Below, one piece after another: positions 1 through 18,500 of a stretch of 60,000 nt of DNA. The position numbers and the translations under genes were made by a program. Position 1 is the stretch's first letter. Each line of letters starts with the position of its first letter. The DNA is from Owenia fusiformis (taxonomy: Eukaryota > Annelida > Polychaeta > Sabellida > Oweniidae): the NCBI GenBank assembly GCA_903813345.2, contig CAIIXF020000006.1, positions 13,026,348 to 13,086,347 of the forward strand. The letters are read 5' to 3'. The notes beneath the pieces are model-generated. The model had not been told where the DNA came from and did not search any database. It saw only the letters and a list, made by a program, of their open reading frames with translations.

Positions 1-2
1 AC

Positions 3-5452
<5,450 letters not shown>

Positions 5453-8400
5453 CAAGAGCAAATAATTGAAAAAATAGTCTTTTAGTGTTATAATATTTTT
5501 ATGAAGACAATTAAATAGCGAAATGATATCTTCTAAACTTTGGAGCAAGGAGTTAAATCTTTAATGTAATGTACCTTGGGGCTCGGAAGATGTGTCCCCA
5601 TAATTCTAAAATTTATGGCTTTTAAAATCAGTGAGGTTTGTTGCCCGGTGATGAATTAGGCGGAGGGATAATTGGGTAATTCCAAAAAAAGATTTCAATT
5701 ATCTGGCTATAACCTCAAAATCTAATCAAGTAATCTGGCATTTATGTTTTAATTTTTTGTAATATGTAAACCTTTTTACATGCAAAATGGCAATATGCAA
5801 CAACATTTTTTTAAATGGCAAGTTCAAGTAAGACAATTTTAAAATGATCGTGTTTTATGATCTCTTGTTTAAAATAGGTAAATGCATTTGCCATTAGTCG
5901 CATCTAAACAGCATACTAAGAACCAAATAATTTATTTAAAGCACAATATTGAACATTGAAAAACAAATACACTATACTAAATGCAGGCAGAGGTACAATC
6001 CTAGATCAAAAAAGAAAAAAATATCATTAATCTTCACACAGCATATTCATTTATTTATATGTACATTTTATGTTTTTCATGTTTCCATGTCATCTAACAG
6101 CAGAATTTAGTCTTATTTCCTTAATACAGACTAAGATGACCATAGGCAGGGGAAAAGTCTAAAAATCTTTTGATATTATATTACACATATTTGGTATCAT
6201 GAAATTTATGTTTTTTACACCTGTGTTTTGCGCTATCAATATTTTTTGAAGAACATCAAAAAAAGAAAGTGTATTTTCTTGAGTGAATAATGTTTAAACC
6301 CAGGAAAGTATTTTCTCAGCTTTCCTGGCTTTAGACTTTCATGGAATGTGACATTGTTGTATTAGTGTAAGTTGTGTCCATTGAACTCATCGTTATTGGG
6401 TCTTTTATATTATTATGTCATACAGATGAAGCACATATGTGTTTTTCATATATTAAGAACACCTGTAATCTCATTATTTGTAACATGAAAACAGTATAAG
6501 ATGAAACTAACCTAAATGGAACTTTATACAGTGCACAAAGAATATATTATTATATGCACATTAAACTATCTTCATTTGGTTCAGTTCTTTCTAAGTGAAG
6601 TGCAAGAAGACCTGGAGCATATGAAGATGGGTAAAAAGTCAATTTTGACTTGTATTTGGTAATGCCTGGGTCACAGTTGCTCTGATCCATCAGCCGGCAC
6701 CCGGCCAATTGAGTGTTTTGTTTCAATATTGTATTCAATTTTGAACAAAATACTCAATCGTCCAGGGCGCTGTAGTGAAAATTGGAGCAAATGTGACCAA
6801 GGCATTAGGTGTATGCTTCTATACACACACTATTGTGATATTGTTTCCAAAAGGAAGTGCATGATAACATAACTACACCATATTGGTGCTAAAACACTGA
6901 ATAAAATGATATTAAATTTTATCAAAGAAATATATGGATTAGAATTTTAAATTAGATTATTTTTTGTTCATTTGCTGTAATGAGTAATGGAAAGTGATTG
7001 GGGTCAACCATTAAAATAAAACTATGTACTATGTTCTCTCCCATACAACATTGACCTTAACAAATGACATGGGGAAATGACCTACTTGACAAGGCCTATT
7101 TTGGAGGGGGTTTTGAGACAAAATATCACTGCTAAAGATACTGACAAAGATTAAATCGATATTAAAATGCCTCAAACTCCAACACCCTTCATGTGGCTCA
7201 GATGCCTACTGCTTTGAGAAACTCAGAGTAAAGGATATCTCTATGGAATATCTCTAACACAATATATAATAATTGCCCATGGAACATTTCCAATAACGCA
7301 AATCCGAGTTGGTAGTTACCAGTTTCACCATCAGGTGCCTTGTTCGGGTCCGAAAGCATGGCGGTGGAGTAAAAAGTTCCTTTTAACTTAAACAACATCT
7401 GTTTTAGTGGTTCAATTTTCATATCGCCTTTTTTTGTGTCTAAAAGTTATGCAAATTAATATATGTCCAGTAAAAGAGAAAATGTTATCTGTCAATACAA
7501 AAAAGACATTTCACTTCTTCTGATTTTGTAACTTGGGGTCTATGGGGAATCTCTTCGAACTGAAGTCACATTTTCAAAAGTTTTGAATTGAATTTTGAAT
7601 ATTTAATGACGTAAATCAAGATCAAGATGCCCCTCAAATTTTAATGAATGGAGATTTTTCAAATATTTTTCATAGACTGGTCAGGAAAAATAAACATTCA
7701 TTTTCCTAGAATAAATCAGTCAGAATCCATTGAGATCTTGGAGACTATTCTATTTACTATTTATTATGTCCAATATGACTTACATCCATATTCTTGGAAC
7801 ATGTTTTCTGATTAATTGGACAATGTATCATCTTTGAACAAAACCCACTATAGGAACCTCCAAATTTCAATTAGTTTTCGTAACAATTATGATTGATATT
7901 TATATCACACTTTTTTGTCCATCAAATTGCAGTAATCTTACTCGTGATAATGTCGATTGAACGTCGTTAATATATAGAGATGACTTTACCAACTATCCAT
8001 GGAAATGTTCAAAAAAGGCAAACAATTTACTACGATACATCATAAGGTACTGCCATCTTTTAAACTAACAGCGAGAAAAACTTAAAGGTTGTATATAAAT
8101 GTGAAATAATTTGGGGAATCCCCTAACAGTTTGGGGATTTCTCCAAATCTATCATTGTTACGGAAATGACGTCACATTTCATCGGTTTTTCACAAGAGCG
8201 GGCTACGAATCGTTGGATGATATGGAGACACTCATTGTGACATTTGTTTTGGGGAATTCCTAACAACAGCCAAATACTTTCACTTTCGTTATTAGAGCAC
8301 TTTCACATTTAATTATATAGCGAAAGCGTATTTATTGCATTTAATTGATATAAATGAATCTAATTGATGATATTCTTCAAAAAACTTATTTTTGTTGTTT

Positions 8401-8662
8401 TCTAAGCCCTTGATAGTTATATACATACTTTAATATTATTTAATTTAAGTCCTTTCCATTTGCAGAGTATCTGAACATTGAGAATAAATTCTTAACAAGA
8501 TAACAATGCTTAATACATAACAATACACTCCACTTGTTCCAATCTAGATTTACATAATTATCAAGTAATATCCTAGTGACATTGAGAATTAAAAAATTCA
8601 AATTGGCAATCTTAGAATTCGATAATTCAGGCTTTTCAAAGGCAATCATCATCTGACAGCTA
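5453..8662. other. GLUL 3' flank and spacer
   Basis: Begins with the GLUL 3' UTR (end not determined; no canonical AATAAA close to the stop codon). The rest is AT-rich sequence without open frames of coding character. Only the MITE at 6661-6807 stands out. Confidence 0.6.
6661..6807. mobile_element. MITE, 'GGTCACATTTGCTC' family, copy 1
   Basis: Imperfect terminal inverted repeats of about 25 bp bound a 147-bp element: left TAATGCCTGGGTCACAGTTG, right the reverse complement of TAATGCCTTGGTCACATTTG. The same termini occur at 11732-11883 and 49489-49644, which defines a family. There is no coding capacity. Confidence 0.75.
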
Positions 8663-8664
8663 TA

Positions 8665-9561
8665 TACAGGGTGTCCAAAAAAACAGGACCGTAAGAAAGT
8701 TAAATAACTCGATCAATTTTGTTCATTCAATGTGAATTATGTTCTGAAAGTTTGATGATAATCTGTTTATTGTGTCAAAAACTACAGTACTTTACAAAAC
8801 ATGCTCAAAGTGGGCACCTCTCCTCTCCATGCACTAACGAATCCTGCAAACAAAGTTGTTAATGACCCTGACCTATACACATTAATGTGGATGGCAAATA
8901 TTGGGGTAGTTATTGCCCTCTTAAGATTGTTAGGGGCCTGTCAGTATACACATTGGCTTTGAGAAATCCTCAAAGATGAAAATTTGGGGGATTTAGATCT
9001 GGCGAATGAGCTGCCCATATGGTTTGTGTTCTGCAACTGATGAGCTGACCATCAAAGCATTGCCTAAACCATTTCAGCATATCATTTGCAGTGTTGGGGT
9101 GGTATTGGCTTGTTGAAACCACTGCTTATCTCCTAAGATATCCCTTTTGGTGCTTAAGTGACCACCAAAACTTAGTGAACAACTTACTGGTCCTTGTTCA
9201 TGGTGATAGCATGTCCCCAGTCACCTTCGAACCAAAAAGGACTGATGATTCCATGTTTCCTCATTGACACCCAGGCAGTGCATTGTTCAGAATGCAATGG
9301 ATGCTGCAACACTTCATGTGTGTAGGAGGATCATCAACAACTTTGTTCGCCTGATAGAATTGTGCATAGAGAGGAGAGGTGCACATTTGGGGCATGTTTT
9401 TAAGGAGCTGCAGTTTTTGACTCAATTAGTAGATTATTATCAAACTTTTACAACTAAATTCACATTGAATGAACTAAATAATTCTGAAATTTCAAGGCAA
9501 AATATGCAAAATTGACCGAGTTATTCAACTTTCTTAGTCCTGTTTTTTTGGACACCCTGTA
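8665..9561. mobile_element. Decayed IS630/Tc1-mariner-like DNA transposon with duplicated transposase end
   Basis: The ends are inverted repeats of over 50 bp starting TACAGGGTGTCC, flanked by TA on both sides (8663-8664 and 9562-9563), the target duplication of this superfamily. The minus strand carries a broken transposase C-terminal region: a WFQQAN-like stretch, then SPDLNPPNF, equivalent to the family's third catalytic-acid region, with an in-frame stop soon after. The minus-strand end near 8805-8885 and the plus-strand open stretch 9320-9515 both encode versions of the same tail (INNFV...CIERRGAH), so the two arms are inverted copies of one transposase 3' end. Non-functional. Confidence 0.85.
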
Positions 9562-9673
9562 TAACAAAATTGAAATGTATCTGATGCTGTAGCATAGCCA
9601 TGATGAAGCAGACGAGGAGCTTGCCACATCACTTTTGAACATATTTTTAGAAATATTCCTCTATCAATGTTGT

Positions 9674-10080
9674 CACGCGGTCCTAACTTTGACCATTAAT
9701 TTGAATTTTTGACCCACCAGGTGCTTGAAAATCAAGGATTGCGAGTCTCATACTGCACCGTTTTTCTTCAAACTTATACCATTAAAAGCAGAACAAAATT
9801 GCCTTTCTGTCGGTGCATTGCTTTATTGTAAAGAGTCCCTCGTTCTAGCAGCGTTTTGGTCCCCAGCTGTTAGAAGGCCTTCTTACAGCTGGGGACCAAA
9901 ATGCCGCTGGAAGTAGGGACTCTGTTGAAGAGAATGATGTACCATCAGAAAGGGATTTGTGTTATGCTTTGAATGGAATAAGTTTGAAGAAAAACGGTGC
10001 AGTATGAGACTCATAATCCTTGTTTTCAAACATCCGGTAGGTCAAAAATTCAAATTAACGGTCGAAGTTAGGACTGCATG
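9674..10080. mobile_element. Fold-back palindromic element, copy 1 (407 bp)
   Basis: The whole segment is one long imperfect palindrome: about 200-bp arms meet at GAAGGCCTTC near 9872-9881. Ends read CACGCGGTCCTAACTTTGACC and the inverse. A 63-codon open frame in the left arm is a by-product of the arm sequence, since it reappears on the other strand of copy 2. This is probably a non-autonomous element mobilised in trans; superfamily not assigned. Confidence 0.85.
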
Positions 10081-10982
10081 GTTGTAAATTAATTGTATAA
10101 CTTTATCGATTTTGGAAATATGCAAATGTATCTCACAAGTTGGTTTCTCCATGATGAAGCCACACGTAAGTAGCGTAGCTAGGATAAGGGAGTGGAGGCA
10201 CTTTCCTCATCACTTTTTTAACAGGTTTGGAAATATTTTAACCTTTTTGGTTTTTCTTCCTGACTATGCCACTGTGACGCATGGTAATAAATTCTGGTAT
10301 AGTCTTGCATCAAGTTTTCTGGCCCTCTCCCCCATCATCTAAAAATCGTGTGGAGGTGAAGTCACATTCACAGAGGCTTGAGCCAAGACTACCACAGAGG
10401 TCCAATCTGGCCATTTGAGTGTTGCAAATGTTATATAGATGGCTCTCACTCCATAGGATTTGATTTTAAAGCATTTTACAACTTATTGCATTATTTTGTA
10501 ATGGAAAATAGCATATACCACTCACATTTTGTATTCTGCATTTGTAATAGAATATTGTAGTTAGATTTAAATTGACATACTCATAATATAAGCATACCTC
10601 TCCATGTGATAAAAGCATATCTATGCCATGTTAATTTTGGAACCAGTTATACAATGACATCATGCAGTATGCGTTAAAACCAAAAAGGCAACAAGAAATC
10701 TGAAACTGTTAAGACTCCCATACCCAATACAACATCACAACAATTTTTTTTTCAATCATAATATTTCACTGTATTGTGTATAATCATATTCCAGTACATA
10801 TTTACAGTTAAAGACAAAGGTAACAGATTTTGATTATTTATAGTGTACATGGCACATCTACAATTAACAAGAGACATATAAAATGTATTTACATGTCCAT
10901 GAATGCACCTTTTATTTCTTGTCCAAATCTATTTTTATTTCTGATAAAACTGTCTAAAATAAAAGAACCAAAATGTCATTTA
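10081..10982. other. Spacer between fold-back elements
   Basis: 0.9 kb of AT-rich sequence. Short open frames here have no recognisable domain or codon pattern. No RNA gene or repeat was seen. Confidence 0.6.
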
Positions 10983-11391
10983 CACGCGGTACTAACTTCG
11001 ACCGTTAATTTGAATTTTTGACCTACCGGATGTTTGAAAATCAAGGATTACGAGTCTCAATAATGCACCGTTTTTCTTCAAACTTGTTCCATTCAAAGCA
11101 TAACAAAAATCCCTCTCTGTTGGTACATTATTCTTCTAAACAGAGTCCCTAATTCCAGCGGCATTTTGGTCCACAGCTGTAAGAACACCTTCTAACAGCT
11201 GGGGACCAAAATGCTGCTAGAACGAGGAACTCTTTACAATAAAGTAATGCACCGACAGAAAGGCAATTTTGTTTTGCTTTTAATGGTATAAGTTTAAAGA
11301 AAAACGGTGCAGTATGAGACTCGCAATCCTTGATTTTCAAACATCCGGTATGTCAAAAATTCAAATTAACGGACGAAGTTAGTATCGCGTG
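10983..11391. mobile_element. Fold-back palindromic element, copy 2 (409 bp)
   Basis: Second member of the family at 9674-10080, about 0.9 kb away. Ends are CACGCGGTACTAACTTCGACC and the inverse, with the centre of symmetry near 11187. Judged by the arm that holds the long open frame, it lies in opposite orientation to copy 1. Differences are mostly point substitutions, so both copies are relatively young. Confidence 0.85.
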
Positions 11392-11731
11392 ATATAGAAA
11401 ACTCTTCTATGAGATGGCAGATAAACTTTTCTTGTAAATGTGAATTTGACTAAAGTGCATTGTGCCAAAATCAGCCTGGTGTGTCCTGACTTTGCTCTCC
11501 CTACCCCACTCCTATATTATTTAGAGGAAGCAGAGAGGGACATAATGACAGGGAGGAAGACAGAAAATATAGATTTACAAAATTATGCAAAGATGTCATG
11601 GAAATTGCACCAAAATATGAGTTCACAATTACATATTGTCCATAATCTGAAGCCCAGGTAATAAAATTAACAATTAATGTCGTCATTTTATGAAACTCGG
11701 TTCATGGGTTATATGCAAGATGAACATAACA

Positions 11732-11883
11732 TTAAGCTTTGGTCACATTTGCTCTATGGAGGCCAATAGCTTCACAAAATTGATATAGAAAATCTACATA
11801 ATATCCCTTATCCATATATTTTATGCTACGGAAGCTATGGCTATGTTATGGTTGCCTAATAGATCAAATGTGACTGAGGCATA
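11732..11883. mobile_element. MITE, 'GGTCACATTTGCTC' family, copy 2
   Basis: The left end is TTAAGCTTTGGTCACATTTG; the right end is the inverse of TTATGCCTCAGTCACATTTG. The interior contains TTTTATGCTACGG, similar to copy 3 (49489-49644), so internal sequence as well as termini is shared. Confidence 0.75.
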
Positions 11884-12453
11884 ATACTGTAATATGGTAA
11901 GTGTATACATTTACAAAACAAAACAGTTGCATTGTTCTTTGCAATTAGTATAGCTGTAAACCTAAACAACAATTATGAAAATCATATGTTATGAATAAAT
12001 ATAGGCAGCTATTAACAAAAAGATTATAAATATTTACAATCGCTTTTAATTGTAATCTACTAAACAGTATAGTTAGAAATATAGAATTTCCCCAAATATA
12101 ATTATAATATCATTTCTACAAACCTATTGAGAGACTTGTATAATACTTTGCACCACACTACATTGATTAATACACAAGAACTTAAAAGTGAGTCTCTGCT
12201 ATAGAGGATGTAAGGTGAAAATTGCAAATGTGAAGCATAAAATTACTGTTCAGTTTTGATAATTTGATATCCTTCTTTGTCCTTGAAATTGAAGTTCCAC
12301 AAAGAATATGTGCTTATTACAACTGTCTGGGTGTAAAAAAACTGGCTGAGTGTATCTAGTGAATTTTCCATTTTGAGGCTGAGTGGAATGTCTGTTGTTT
12401 ATTCTTCTGTAATAACCAATGGAGGTGTTGAGTTCCCATGTTTCCTGGTTTTA
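11884..12453. other. ACADM 3' flank
   Basis: Contains the ACADM 3' UTR on the minus strand. A minus-strand AATAAA (12398-12403) lies about 50 bp past the stop codon and is a reasonable poly(A) signal. Nothing else was recognised. Confidence 0.5.
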
Positions 12454-12537
12454 TCAATAGCCAGCCATTTGCTTGGCTGTGGCTAGGATTTCTCTTGATA
12501 CGATCATTCGCTGAATCTGGGCAGTTCCTTCATAAAT
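12454..12537 (-). CDS. ACADM: ACADM terminal exon with catalytic Glu and stop
   Basis: Encodes [20 protein letters not shown] and ends QMAGY-stop (TGA at 12456-12454). The Glu of YEGT is the catalytic base in this family. Confidence 0.95.
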   Translation of the reverse strand: MYEGTAQIQRMIVSREILATAKQMAGY

Positions 12538-15500
12538 CTGAAAGAACAGCAAATAATCATTTGTTTGCATATTTTTTCATTAATATATAATAATTCCAGA
12601 ATAACAACATCAAAATACAAGTCAGAATTGGACAAAATGTCATCACCTGGTTGAAATTACTACAAGTGCTACCATTTAACAATTAAAAATAAAAAACATG
12701 AAACCTCTGGCATATATTTTTACACAAAATCTTCTTGTCCTAAATCACATATAAATAAGACAATTTCTAAATTTGTTTTTCACAGGTAAGGTTCATAATA
12801 TCATGAAAATGTAATCAACAACACACTTACATTAGCAAATGGTATCATAGTCAATAAATTTACTCGTATTTTGAATAATGAATCAACCATTGACCTCAAG
12901 GTGACACTCAAACGTAAGTCTTGGTAAGTGTATCCCCATATACTATGTAAATGTGCATCACATCCATTCAAATGTGACACTGGAGTAAAAGGGAACATGA
13001 CATGGTACCTCTAGTCTACAGGGAGAGAAAATGATTAACTTCAACAAACCTGGTATATTTTTGCATCTCTCATAAGTTTCTCAACTGGGTATTCAGTGTT
13101 GAACCCATTGCCTCCAAATATCTGCACTGCATCAGTTGCACATTTATTGGCAACATCACCTCCAAGACACTTTCCAATTGAAGCGTAGTATGTATTACGA
13201 CGTCCCTGGTCCACTTCCCAGGCGGATCTCTGCATCACAAGCCTTGTGGATTCAATGCCTATTGCCATGTCAGCTAGCATGAATGCAACAGCTTGATGCT
13301 ACAAGTAAATTACATGATATTACGCTACATGTATAGCCATTTTATTTCAGATTTCTCACAAGGCATTAACATGCAAAATGTCACCACCTGCCATTTATAA
13401 CAAATGCCAAACGCTGATTGCCCAACAGCAAACACCATCCACAAAAAAGTTGGAGACTATACCAATATGTCCCAACTTGTGGTGGTGACATAAAAATGCA
13501 TGGTTTAAGATATGAAAAGCTTCATCCACTCTAATTATATTTTATATAATTCAATTAAACAATCATTTATTCAATCAAACAATTTGATGAGTAAATAAAT
13601 CAATGTAGTCTTGCTTCAAGACCCTGGACTCAATGGAATACATGGTTTTTCACTGATCAATCACTGATCAATTTTTTTTTTCAATTTTCTAGCATTAATA
13701 GTGGTAGATTTCATTTTACATGATGCAATACAATTCAAACAATTTAATGTTTAATTGTAATTATTAGTCACAGTAATCTATATAATAATCACAAATTATG
13801 TTCCATTTAATTCCATTTTCAATTCCAAATTCCATTTTCAAACATTTCCACAAATAAATCTTCCAACATTTAGAAAGCAAGACGAGCCTCTTCACTAAAT
13901 TTCTATACTTCAGAGGAGGTGTAAGTTGCCACTCGTTATTTTTTGTGACTGAAATTCCTTAAAAAAATTTTCATCACCCTAATTTTCTGATTTTGAGAGA
14001 ATAAGTTTTGAGAAACAAATTGAGGCGAATTAGAAGGTGGTGTCAAATTACTGCAGGAAGATGATTTTGAATTGTGAAGTGAAGACAATCATTGACTTCA
14101 AAATCACCAAAAAGTCGAGTAACATTCTACATTTCCTCCAAGCTTAAAGGGATCGGATCGTCCAGATTTCTCTCCCGGAAAACAATATGTCCTAATATAA
14201 CTGCTCATATAACATCTATCATATATGCCTTAGATATATTTTGAGCACAGTTTTACCAATATATTGAGAAAATCAACAGGACAACCAAAGAACAACCAAA
14301 TGTCTAGAACACAATAAGTCTAAAACAACATACAGTTTTTTTAGATGAATTTATATTGTAAAACCCTTTTTATTTATTAAAATAATATTCCCAAAGGATA
14401 AAAATAGGTTGTGATAAAAAAAAGAAAAAGATTGGCCAAGCCAGGAATCGAACCCCAACCTTTTGGACAAAATATAGGGAAAGAAGTCCGACGCGCTACC
14501 TACTGCGCTACCTACTGCGCCACAGGATCACTGCATGTAAGTTTGTCAAATTTTACAACAATATAAATAATTGAAAAAAAAGTAATATAAGTGCGCTTCT
14601 TTTATTTCAAAATGATCAATATATACGACTGTTATTGTTGAAATGTATGTTTTTTTTAAGGTTTTTTCATCAGATTTAATAAATGACGATGTTTTATTGA
14701 GCATCAAACTTTCCGTCCTCGGTCTTGGCAAATACAATCGGTTGCCGGATATTGAGCCCAGGAAGCCAATCACAGAACGGAGCACATTGAAATGGGCTAT
14801 TTCAATTTTATTTCGAACATTTGTCGAATAAAAGTTGATGCAGGATGAATTTATGGCTGAGAACAATCATCAAAATGATACCGTTAACGAATTGTCTGAA
14901 GCCCCAACATTGGTAAGTCGATATGAATACTTGTTTTACATAATATAACACGAAAATACCAGAGGGGTTACTCTAATTGTGCCTTTGGACGACCTGCTTG
15001 CTTTAACATACCTCGCAAATGTATTTGCCCATGGTTTTCCTCTCCATTGAGTATTTGGTAGCTTCATCTAGACACCTTTGCGCAAGTCCTACAGCACCAG
15101 CAGCTACAGGGGGTCGTGTCTTGTCAAATGCACCCATAGCTATCTTGAAGCCCATTCCTTCCTGACCCAGGACATTCTAGGAAAACAAATATTTTGGCAT
15201 AAACAACAAAATCAATAACCGTTAAATGTGAATGACCACAAGTGCAATTCTACCACTGAGTATTACAGTGTATTACAAAGTATTTTTGGGTCGATTTGTA
15301 CAAAATATCTTATAAAATAGAATTAAAAATTAGTTAAGAATTTTGTACTATTTGTATGTATAAAAATACTCATCGAGGATATGGCACAAGACCCCATTAA
15401 TTTAACAATTTTCAATTAAAACATGTCACTAATGAGCGCATGGCACTCATGCATTTCATGCATTTTTTCATGCATTTCATATACATACCTCAGCTGGGAC

Positions 15501-18500
15501 CACTACATCTTCAAATGTGATACCCCTTGTGTCTGAGGCTCTCTGACCCATATTAATCTCCTGTAAACATTACATGTAGAAAGTTAAATGGATATCATTT
15601 TTTTAATAAAATAAAACCCATATTCTGTTATTATTATAGGTCCAAAAGTAGATATCAATTTTTAGTGAAATGAACCCATAATATTCTGTTAACATTATTA
15701 CAATGTAAATATGGATATACATTTTTTAATTGAAACAAAACAAAGCATAGCATTACAGACCCCTTTGTAAGAACATATGAACTCAGTATATTACGTTATA
15801 AGCTTAGAGACAATATAATTTTAAGTTGATGTAAGAAAGGAAAATCTGTTTTGTCTCATGAACATTTTAAGAAAGTTACATGTAGTTTTTATTCACATAC
15901 AATTATGCACTACTTTTTAGGATTTGAAAAGTTAATTAAGATGTTTTTGAAAAAATATTGCAATATCGATACCCGGAATTTAGTTCCCTTCTCACCTTTC
16001 GGCCTTTTGTGACCCCTGGTGAGTCAGCATCAACTATGAACCCGGTGAACGCCTTACCAGCTGGGCATTTGGGATCATTATCTGTTCTAGCTAAGACAAA
16101 ATACCAGTTGGCAACTCCACCATTTGTTATCCACATTTTCTGTCCATTAAGGATGTATTCATCACCTTTTTTCACAGCTCTGGTTTTGATTCCTGCTACG
16201 TCAGAGCCAGCACCTGGTTCAGTTACACCATATGCCTGGAATAAATTTCAAAAATATTTAGGTTATCATTGTGTAGACATGGTAGATCTATGTAGTTTCC
16301 AAAATTATATTTTCATCTGGATGAATCAGATTCAAAAATTCAATGAACAATTACTCCCAAGTGACAGAATAGCAACTGCAGATATACATTTAGCAAAAAC
16401 ATATTTCAACTTACACACATAAGACGCTCTTCTAACATTCTCCCGAGATATTTCTTCTTTTGAGCATCAGTTCCAGCAAGGATAACAGGCATTTCCTACC
16501 ATTACATAGAAACATGGATATATGAGGGTTATGTAATGTGAGACTTTGCATATGGTATTTATCCTGTATTGAGGGAAGATTATGCATCACCAAAGGGACC
16601 ACAAGAATGAGTGTGGCATGTGTATATTTTCCCCAAGGATAATTCCTACATCAATATTTTTTCCATTTTCTAACTGGTTAAAAACCTTACTCTAGAAATT
16701 GTAGTATGATTATATGATGATCAATAACATTTTAAGTGAGATAAAAGATCTGATTTTCTATTTTCATTAAACATCAAAATAGTTTTAAACCTACACCAAG
16801 AGTATTGGCCTCTATTGCAGTTGCTATTCCAGTACAGGCATATGCTAATTCTTCTGCTAACATGCAGCCATCAAATGTCCCTAGACCTAACCCACCTAAA
16901 ATTATAAAAAAAACATTATTGAAGCAGTATAAAGTCACTTAAAATACAGTTAAATACAAAGGAAGATCAATTCATTTTGCAAGTGACTGAATTCTCTATT
17001 AATTAAGTTTCATGACATGAATCCAAACAAATTCCTGAGATAGTGGTCACTTATAGATTCAGTCATCATGAAGTAATAAATACAGCAGTGATTTTTCACA
17101 GGACAAGCAAAAATTGTATAATTCTCAACATAAAATATAATTACCATATTCTGCTGGTATATGTGTGTTTAACAAACCAAGGTTCCAAGCTTTGTCTAAG
17201 ATCTCTGCAGGATACTGAAATAAGAAACAGTACCTTGTAATTTTCATAATGTCATTTTATCACCAAAGATTCCCAAAATGCCAAAATTTTTAATCAGACC
17301 TGGTCCAAACCTGGACTTTCAGACACCACTCAAAGTGTCAGTTGACAAAATATTCATTTTGTGCCTTATAATGTTTTGGTAATGTTCCAAACATTATAAG
17401 GTACAAAATGAATATTGAAATGAAGAAAATGAACATTTTAAAAATATGAATTCCTCTAGACCTATATGATGTAGTCCTGCATCTCTGAACTCCCCTATCC
17501 CAAACCATGGGGCTATTAACAAGACTAGATTATTCACCAATTGTGTAGATAATTAGTACTGGTTAATACTGCTGGTCTTCCAAACATTTGTCCAAAAGGA
17601 ATCACTTGTTTATTACAATTTCTGACCCCCTTCCCTGAATAATTACCTCTCCTGTTTTGTCATGGTAGGCAGCTTTGGGTAATATCTCTTCCCTTGCAAA
17701 TTTTCTTGCCATTTGTTGAAACTCTTTTTGTTCCTCTGTAAGGGCTGGAAATACAAGAAATCTAAGTTAGCCTATCTTAGTTTTTCTGTTTTTTCCATTT
17801 GTGGAAGGACCTGGAGTATGATAACATTAGGAAGATAAATTGTTTTCTCTCACCAATAATTCAAATTTTGTAAACAAATACTATTATTTCCAACTGATGT
17901 GAATCAAATCAAGCATTTCTTAATTATTTTCCAAACAATTGATTCATTAACTCAATTTAGGTAGAAATGGTTCAAATAACTTTTATCTGATTTTACCTTT
18001 AAAGCTAATGACAATGGTAACTTTTTGAATACAATTATTGTAACGAAACTTGGGTATGTCCGTCGGGGAGCTGTAATGTAATGGCCCAGATACTAGACCC
18101 GAAAGGGAGTGTGCCAAATTCAATGCCCAGTACGGGGACCGTACCCAGGACCTTCCGCTCTCGAGCCTGATGCTCTACCGATTAAGCTAAAAGGCTTAAA
18201 GCCCACGATAAATCGGGTTACGTATACCGCCGTGTTTAGATTAGGGGATTAGAAGAGTTTATTTTTTTCTTAGGTATGCAAGCAATATCAATATTAGGCC
18301 TTCATGCATGTACTCGTGTGTACAATTAGCATGCCCTTCAATATTATATAAGCCAGGCTATTCAAGTACAACATAATGTACACTATTTATGTGTGTACTA
18401 CATGGGCATACAATTCCCTGGGAAACAAAACACAAATACTTTTTATATGTTCAAAATGAGCCATTTGATTGATGCATACACTTAATACCTTCATATAAAA

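Noticed and set aside
9725-9916. 63-codon open frame with a near-identical partner at 11149-11340 (minus strand)
   Set aside because: Both lie within arms of the fold-back elements; the similarity is explained by element homology, and the frame crosses the palindrome centre. No sign of a real protein family.
14433-14527. Functional tRNA gene on the minus strand
   Set aside because: A- and B-box-like sequences are present, but the anticodon stem is not formed and the A-box region is duplicated; called as tRNA-derived repeat instead.
18100-18200. Functional tRNA gene on the minus strand
   Set aside because: Acceptor stem does not pair well and the B box is degenerate; flanks look like a SINE body.
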